NCBI RefSeq assembly: GCF_923079645.1
Contig: NZ_CAKLPY010000001.1
Location: 62,001-126,000 of the forward strand
Length of the DNA: 64,000 nucleotides
Reading direction: 5' to 3'
DNA from: Emticicia aquatica
Lineage (GTDB): Bacteria > Bacteroidota > Bacteroidia > Cytophagales > Spirosomataceae
Below are positions 60,317 through 64,000 of the stretch, one piece after another. Numbering within the stretch: position 1 is the stretch's first letter; every line of letters starts with the position of its first letter. Position numbers and translations under genes: made by a program. The notes beneath the pieces are model-generated. The model had not been told where the DNA came from. It was given only the letters and a program-made list of their open reading frames with translations, and did no database searches.

Positions 60317-60349
60317 TTGTAAAAAATTAAAAACAGTGTTTTATATTTG
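60317..60349 (+). promoter_or_regulatory. Promoter of tRNA-Ser
   Basis: TTG at 60317-60319 and the perfect -7 box TATATTTG at 60342-60349 (22-bp spacer) precede the tRNA-Ser gene by 18 bases. The sequence TTTGCACTCCCAAA from 60346 recurs before tRNA-Pro. The rest of the interval from the Nudix gene (60172-60316) shows nothing else. Confidence 0.7.
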
Positions 60350-60367
60350 CACTCCCAAAGGGGAAAA

Positions 60368-60455
60368 GGAGAGATGACTGAGAGGCCGAAAGTAGCCGTT
60401 TGCTAAACTGCCGTACCTCATAAGGGTACCGAGGGTTCGAATCCCTCTCTCTCCG
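60368..60455 (+). tRNA. tRNA-Ser (anticodon GCT)
   Basis: The 88-base class-II tRNA has acceptor arms GGAGAGA (60368-60374) and TCTCTCC (60448-60454), a short D stem ACT/AGT, anticodon loop TTGCTAA (GCT, reading Ser AGC/AGT), a long variable arm (GTACC/GGTAC) and a T arm GAGGG-TTCGAAT-CCCTC. The anticodon stem GCCGT/ACTGC has one C-U mismatch at the middle pair. No CCA is encoded. Confidence 0.93.
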
Positions 60456-60478
60456 CAAAAAAAGTTTTGGTGTAAAGT

Positions 60479-60509
60479 TTTGAATTATAAAAATTAATTT
60501 CTACCTTTG
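60479..60509 (+). promoter_or_regulatory. Promoter of tRNA-Pro
   Basis: TTTG at 60479-60482, a 19-bp spacer and TACCTTTG at 60502-60509 match the Bacteroidota consensus. It lies 26 bases before the tRNA-Pro gene and shares TTTGCACTCCCAAA (60506-60519) with the tRNA-Ser promoter. Confidence 0.75.
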
Positions 60510-60534
60510 CACTCCCAAATACAAAGTAACACCT

Positions 60535-60608
60535 CGGGGTGTAGCGTAGCCCGGTATCGCGTCTGCTTTGGGAGCAGAAGGTCGTCAGTTCGAATCTGGC
60601 CACCCCGA
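60535..60608 (+). tRNA. tRNA-Pro (anticodon TGG)
   Basis: The 74-base tRNA has acceptor arms CGGGGTG (60535-60541) and CACCCCG (60601-60607), anticodon stem TCTGC/GCAGA with loop TTTGGGA (TGG, reading CCN Pro codons), and T arm GTCAG-TTCGAAT-CTGGC with one wobble pair. No CCA is encoded. It is separated from tRNA-Ser by its own promoter. Confidence 0.95.
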
Positions 60609-60609
60609 C

Positions 60610-60638
60610 AAAAGCCTTAGAGAAATCTAAGGCTTTTT
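60610..60638 (+). terminator. Terminator after tRNA-Pro
   Basis: AAAAGCCTTAGA (60610-60621) and TCTAAGGCTTTT (60626-60637) form a perfect 12-bp stem with a 4-base loop and a T run, directly after the tRNA. It also lies 28 bases after the stop of the convergent rhamnosidase gene. Confidence 0.9.
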
Positions 60639-60665
60639 TGTTGATTAATATCGCTACTTTTAATA

Positions 60666-63059
60666 TTAAAAGTTTAACTGATTGACCCCTTCTTTGAGTG
60701 CAATTGTTTTTCCATTCCAAATTAGGCTACCTGTAATGGTTTTGGGTAATTCAATTTGAATTTTCCATTTTCCATTTTCTAACTTATAGTTAGCAGATAT
60801 ATTACCTTTTGGATGTGGAATATTACCACCAATGTCAGTAAGTTGTCCAAGATAAGGTGTGATTTTTACTTTTGAAAAACCCAAACCGTCGCTGTCGATT
60901 CCGAGAATAGTGCGGTAAAACTCAATATTTGGACTTGAACCCCACGCATGACAATCGGAGCGGGTTTTATCTACATCCGAAATTTCTGCCCACGTTGTAA
61001 GACCTAGATTAATGTTTTCACGCCATTTATCCAGCCACTTTAAATAATCGTTTCCTAGTCCTGCCTTGATTAAAGCCTGATGTAAATAATATTTGAAATA
61101 AATAGAGGCAGGTGCTAAGTTTTTATTATTGATTAATTGCTGAGCAATTTCTTTGGATTCTATGGGTGAAGTGATTCCTGTAAGAATAGCCAAAGAATTG
61201 GTATGCTGAGAGAATGTATCTTTTTCTTCACGGTCAGCAAATAGCTTTTTAGTCGGGTCGTAATATTTGACTCTAATTGTTTTTTTGAGTTGTACTATGG
61301 CTTTTTGGTACTGTGTGGCAAAGGCCGTATTGCCTAGTTTCAACTCTAAGTCGGCCGCCACTTGATAAGCCCAAAGCAGTTGGAAGTCAAGCAATGCCGA
61401 TGTGCCATTTGCACTCATTGGGCCAATACCCGCCCGCCATTCTTTTGTATTATCAACCCAATCAGTAAACATCCATTGAGGCACATTTTTCAAAGAACCA
61501 TCTGCTTGTTGGTAGGTTTTGAAATAATCTAAAATTTGGCGAGTACCACCAACTTTTAACTTTACAAAATCAATATCGCTACCATATCGGCTATAATCGT
61601 GCAGCATACCAATATACCATAATGAAAATGTAGGTATAAATTGCGGTGTATAAGAGGGATGACGACTCAATGTAACACCTTCGGGTTGTCTTGAAAAATC
61701 CATAAGATTGAGTGCATTTTTTACTAATCGGTCATCTCCGCTATTATAAAGCGATACCAAAGCCTGAATTCGGCCATCACCAATGTATTGAAGTTGTTCA
61801 TAATATGGGCAGTCCATATAAGTTTCTGTGGCACAAAGGCGAGCTGTTCGCCAACCGATGGTTAGAATATTACTAATTTCTTGGTCTTTGCTGGTAATAT
61901 TTGCTTTTAGCTGAAAAGGATAACCTGTAAATGTTCCATAAAAATCATTCAGCACGAGTGGTTCATCTTTAGTGGTGATTTTTAATTGAACGTAACGGTA
62001 GGTTCTATAGGTAAGCGTTGTAAATTTTTGGAGATTACTACCATCTGAAATCAAGCTATCGGTTCGCCCTAAAAAGTCTTTACTTTGGGTTTCGTTTCGA
62101 TTTCCCTTTGCGGGAAATTTGGTGTACATACTTTCAGCATACTTTATACTTATTGAAGCGTTTTTTCCGCCACTAAATATTGCATTCGGATAGGCGTTGG
62201 TCAAATAACTTTGGTCTAAAATAATCTTTGTAGAAGTATTTGCAGGAATGCTAATTTCTTTCTTTTCTGATGGAAAACCTGTTGGTATTGTTATTCTACC
62301 ATCAAAAAACACCACTTTATTAAGGCGTTCGTCTTTCATTTCCATTTGTGGAATAACTGATGGCACGAGCATCCAACCGCTCATTGTTCCGAATGCTCCT
62401 AAAATATTTTTCGGAACACCCAAGTCGATTTGTTTTGCTTTCTGCCAGCCGCTGTCCTCAAATATTTCGCTTTGCCAATTTTTTATTTGGTTATTAAAAT
62501 TCCGAATTTCACCAGCTCCAGCAACATAATAAGCTCGAACGTTAAATTGAATAGGGGCGAAACTATTATCTTTTTCGCATAGCCATGAGTTATTGGTATT
62601 TATGGTTGATTCGGCCGAAGTTGCTCCCTGTAAAATTAAGCCAGTTCTATAAGTAATCTGTGCTTCTGGCCTGAACTCGCCTTCATTCCAAACTTGAGCA
62701 GCTACGATATTTTTTCCTGCTTTTAAATACGGAGCAATATCAACTGTTTCATAATTCCAGTGTGTCAAATCGCCTCTTGCTGGCCCTAAAGAAACAAATT
62801 TCTCGTTGACAAAAAGTTTATACCGATTGTCGGCCGAAACGTGTATTACAAATTTATTAGGCTTAGTGGCTAAATTAATAGATTTTCTAAATAAATATAC
62901 GCCATAACCATCGTTTGTTGCACTTGGTACAGTAATCCAGTAGGCGTGCCATCTTTTGTTAATTACGTCTGTTTCACTTGCAGAACTGCCAAACTGAGCC
63001 TTTGCAAAAATTGATGTTAGCATGAACATCAATAAGGCGATTATATTTATTTTTTTCAT
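60666..63059 (-). CDS. Secreted alpha-L-rhamnosidase-like protein (GH78 type)
   Basis: The 797-residue product has a signal peptide (KKINIIALLMFMLTSIFAKA) and the usual GH78 order: an N-terminal beta-sandwich with FVIHVSADNRYKLFVNEKFV and WNYETVDIAPYLKAGKNIVA (about 68-120), further beta domains, an (alpha/alpha)6 barrel (about 400-705) with ATETYMDCPYYEQLQYIGDG, the counterpart of the DCPxRxE-GD catalytic region, and ADVEKTRSDCHAW-like SDVDKTRSDCHAWGSSPNIE, then a C-terminal beta domain. It would release terminal rhamnose, for example from rhamnogalacturonan side chains, fitting the pectin theme. The replacement of PQRDE by PYYEQ suggests altered specificity. Confidence 0.87.
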   Translation of the reverse strand: MKKINIIALLMFMLTSIFAKAQFGSSASETDVINKRWHAYWITVPSATNDGYGVYLFRKSINLATKPNKFVIHVSADNRYKLFVNEKFVSLGPARGDLTHWNYETVDIAPYLKAGKNIVAAQVWNEGEFRPEAQITYRTGLILQGATSAESTINTNNSWLCEKDNSFAPIQFNVRAYYVAGAGEIRNFNNQIKNWQSEIFEDSGWQKAKQIDLGVPKNILGAFGTMSGWMLVPSVIPQMEMKDERLNKVVFFDGRITIPTGFPSEKKEISIPANTSTKIILDQSYLTNAYPNAIFSGGKNASISIKYAESMYTKFPAKGNRNETQSKDFLGRTDSLISDGSNLQKFTTLTYRTYRYVQLKITTKDEPLVLNDFYGTFTGYPFQLKANITSKDQEISNILTIGWRTARLCATETYMDCPYYEQLQYIGDGRIQALVSLYNSGDDRLVKNALNLMDFSRQPEGVTLSRHPSYTPQFIPTFSLWYIGMLHDYSRYGSDIDFVKLKVGGTRQILDYFKTYQQADGSLKNVPQWMFTDWVDNTKEWRAGIGPMSANGTSALLDFQLLWAYQVAADLELKLGNTAFATQYQKAIVQLKKTIRVKYYDPTKKLFADREEKDTFSQHTNSLAILTGITSPIESKEIAQQLINNKNLAPASIYFKYYLHQALIKAGLGNDYLKWLDKWRENINLGLTTWAEISDVDKTRSDCHAWGSSPNIEFYRTILGIDSDGLGFSKVKITPYLGQLTDIGGNIPHPKGNISANYKLENGKWKIQIELPKTITGSLIWNGKTIALKEGVNQLNF

Positions 63060-63577
63060 GTTTATTAAGGTTGAATAATTGTTTTATAAAGTAACATATA
63101 TTTTACAATGTTTTATTCCAAAATAATATGAAAAAAACGTCATTACTCTACTGTACTCTACTGATTGAAATTCTCTTTTATATTACTCGCAGTTAAAGTA
63201 ATAATGTTTTGAAGATGGCTCTTAGTTAAAATACGATTTGTTTTGAGCAGATTTAAGTTTTTCGCTAAAAAAATATAAGATTCAAACTGCTCAATGATTG
63301 GTATTTTCACGAGCAATAAACTGATGGACGTAGAAACGAGAATAATACTTCAAGAGTAATTTAAGATCTGTGTTTTTTCTATGACAGTCAATGTTTTGAT
63401 TGATTTCTCTTTCTGATAAATGCAAAGAACAACCAATGAGGTTATTCCAATATTTGGAAAGAAATGGTTTGCAAAAACACAGCTCGCTAATTATACAAGT
63501 ATTGTTTCTAATTGCAGGTATTAATAATGTTGGATTGGGCAAAAATCATTAGAATAGTTATATTTATTACGACGTTA
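63060..63577. other. Gene-free interval with one doubtful short frame
   Basis: This 518-bp stretch separates two minus-strand genes. An 83-codon minus-strand frame (63291-63542) is open but has no recognisable motif, no ribosome site and an odd composition, so I do not call it a gene. A small direct repeat TACTCTACTG occurs in the region around 63144-63163. No promoter, RNA or terminator is clear. Confidence 0.4.
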
Positions 63578-64000
63578 TTACTTCTTAATCCTGACAACGC
63601 TTGTGTATTGTCCTTTGATAAATATTTCATTGCCATCAACCACAAGTTTTACGGTTTTGTTAGCAGGGTTATGCCCCCAGTAAGCTGTGTAAAGAACGTC
63701 TTTACTGTTATCGTCTCGTTTTTTCATTACCAACGGAAACCCTCTAATGTATGCTTCAGTTGGTAGTTTATTATCGCCCGTTACGGTTCGGCCATCTGGC
63801 AAAATTACCTCAGGGTATTCGAGGGGCGTATCTGCTTCGAGAATATCTTTGTTCATACTCATTGCCCACACGCCAGCCATTAGCCAATCAATATTTTTTT
63901 GCGATTGAAAAGGATAACTCGTAAGCTTTTCTCCAAAGCGATTTTCTTTAAATTTATCACCTTCAAGTTCCATCGCTTTGCTTCCCCATAAATCAGGATT
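63578..64000 (-). CDS. C-terminal part of a protein continuing past the right edge
   Basis: The minus-strand frame is open from the window edge (about 140 codons visible) to the stop at 63578. Visible sequence includes WGSKAMELEGDKFKENRFGE, IDWLMAGVWAMSMNKDILEA, VILPDGRTVTGDNKLPTEAY and a closing Ig-like strand set KTVKLVVDGNEIFIKGQYTS. The end looks like the beta-sandwich tail of a carbohydrate-active enzyme, but the catalytic part is outside the window and I do not name a family. It lies upstream of the rhamnosidase in the same direction, so it is probably another plant-polysaccharide enzyme. Confidence 0.7.
   Translation of the reverse strand, partial: NPDLWGSKAMELEGDKFKENRFGEKLTSYPFQSQKNIDWLMAGVWAMSMNKDILEADTPLEYPEVILPDGRTVTGDNKLPTEAYIRGFPLVMKKRDDNSKDVLYTAYWGHNPANKTVKLVVDGNEIFIKGQYTSVVRIKK

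Noticed and set aside
63291..63542. An 83-codon minus-strand open frame between the rhamnosidase and the last partial gene
   Set aside because: No motif, signal, ribosome site or neighbour logic supports it, and the composition is unlike nearby genes.

Overview
This 64 kb window reads as a chromosomal segment of an AT-rich Bacteroidota bacterium, most likely of the Cytophagales type (Emticicia/Arcicella/Runella-like; genus not determinable by eye). The case rests on a SusC/RagA receptor, a GLPGLI protein paired with a TonB-dependent receptor, a CHU-like secreted protein made of Ig-type repeats, very few Shine-Dalgarno sequences, and several promoters of the Bacteroidota form TTTG-N19/20-TAnnTTTG. 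It carries no rRNA, CRISPR array, IS element or prophage that I can see. Two tRNA genes (Ser-GCT, Pro-TGG) lie near 60.4 kb.

Layout. 1-5.8 kb: the N-terminal part of a SusC receptor with a candidate double LacI-type operator upstream, then a minus-strand operon kdgF / acetyl-esterase-like hydrolase / SRPBCC protein / stand-alone E2-type acyltransferase. 5.9-12.7 kb: an operon of a TIM-barrel epimerase, a Gfo/Idh/MocA oxidoreductase and a 1231-residue ThuA-dehydrogenase-HEAT-CARDB-azurin fusion, with a divergent AraC regulator. 12.8-18.8 kb: GH20 hexosaminidase, mqo, a lipoprotein and an eight-repeat Ig-like protein. 19-23.7 kb: a second, split version of the ThuA/dehydrogenase pair, this time ending in cytochrome c, plus a secreted DinB-like protein. 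23.8-26.9 kb: a GH43 / CBM6 / esterase operon. 27-31.4 kb: an eroded defence island (XRE regulator, VapBC-type module, a nuclease-like protein, an N-terminally deleted McrB-type AAA+ gene and an intact LlaJI/McrC-type gene). 31.4-39.5 kb: FKBP lipoprotein, sorbosone-dehydrogenase-like propeller, and a set of genes of 'planctomycete' type (cytochrome/DUF1549/DUF1553, DUF1501, and a DUF2231-cytochrome-LRR fusion). 39.5-40.6 kb: a YchJ-like SEC-C protein and MazEF. 40.7-50.6 kb: GH30 and a CBM9-like protein, then a compact pectin operon (kduD, kduI, CE8 pectinesterase, CE12-GH28 fusion) with a divergent LacI regulator. 50.6-64 kb: rarA, glgB, GLPGLI/TonB receptor pair, DeoR regulator divergent from a NudK-like Nudix gene, tRNAs, an alpha-L-rhamnosidase and the C-terminus of an unknown protein.

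How it fits together. The main theme is plant cell-wall and pectin use. Pectin methyl and acetyl groups are removed by CE8 and CE12, the backbone is cut by GH28, side chains by GH78/GH43/GH30, and unsaturated uronates are handled by KdgF, KduI and KduD. A second theme is periplasmic oxidation of sugars by calcium-binding beta-propeller dehydrogenases joined to electron carriers. One copy ends in an azurin (blue copper) domain and the other in cytochrome c, and ThuA is fused in one and encoded next door in the other. This modular redox system, more often described from Planctomycetes and Verrucomicrobia, is the best candidate here for under-described biology. All functions come from sequence motifs read by eye; no database search was run.
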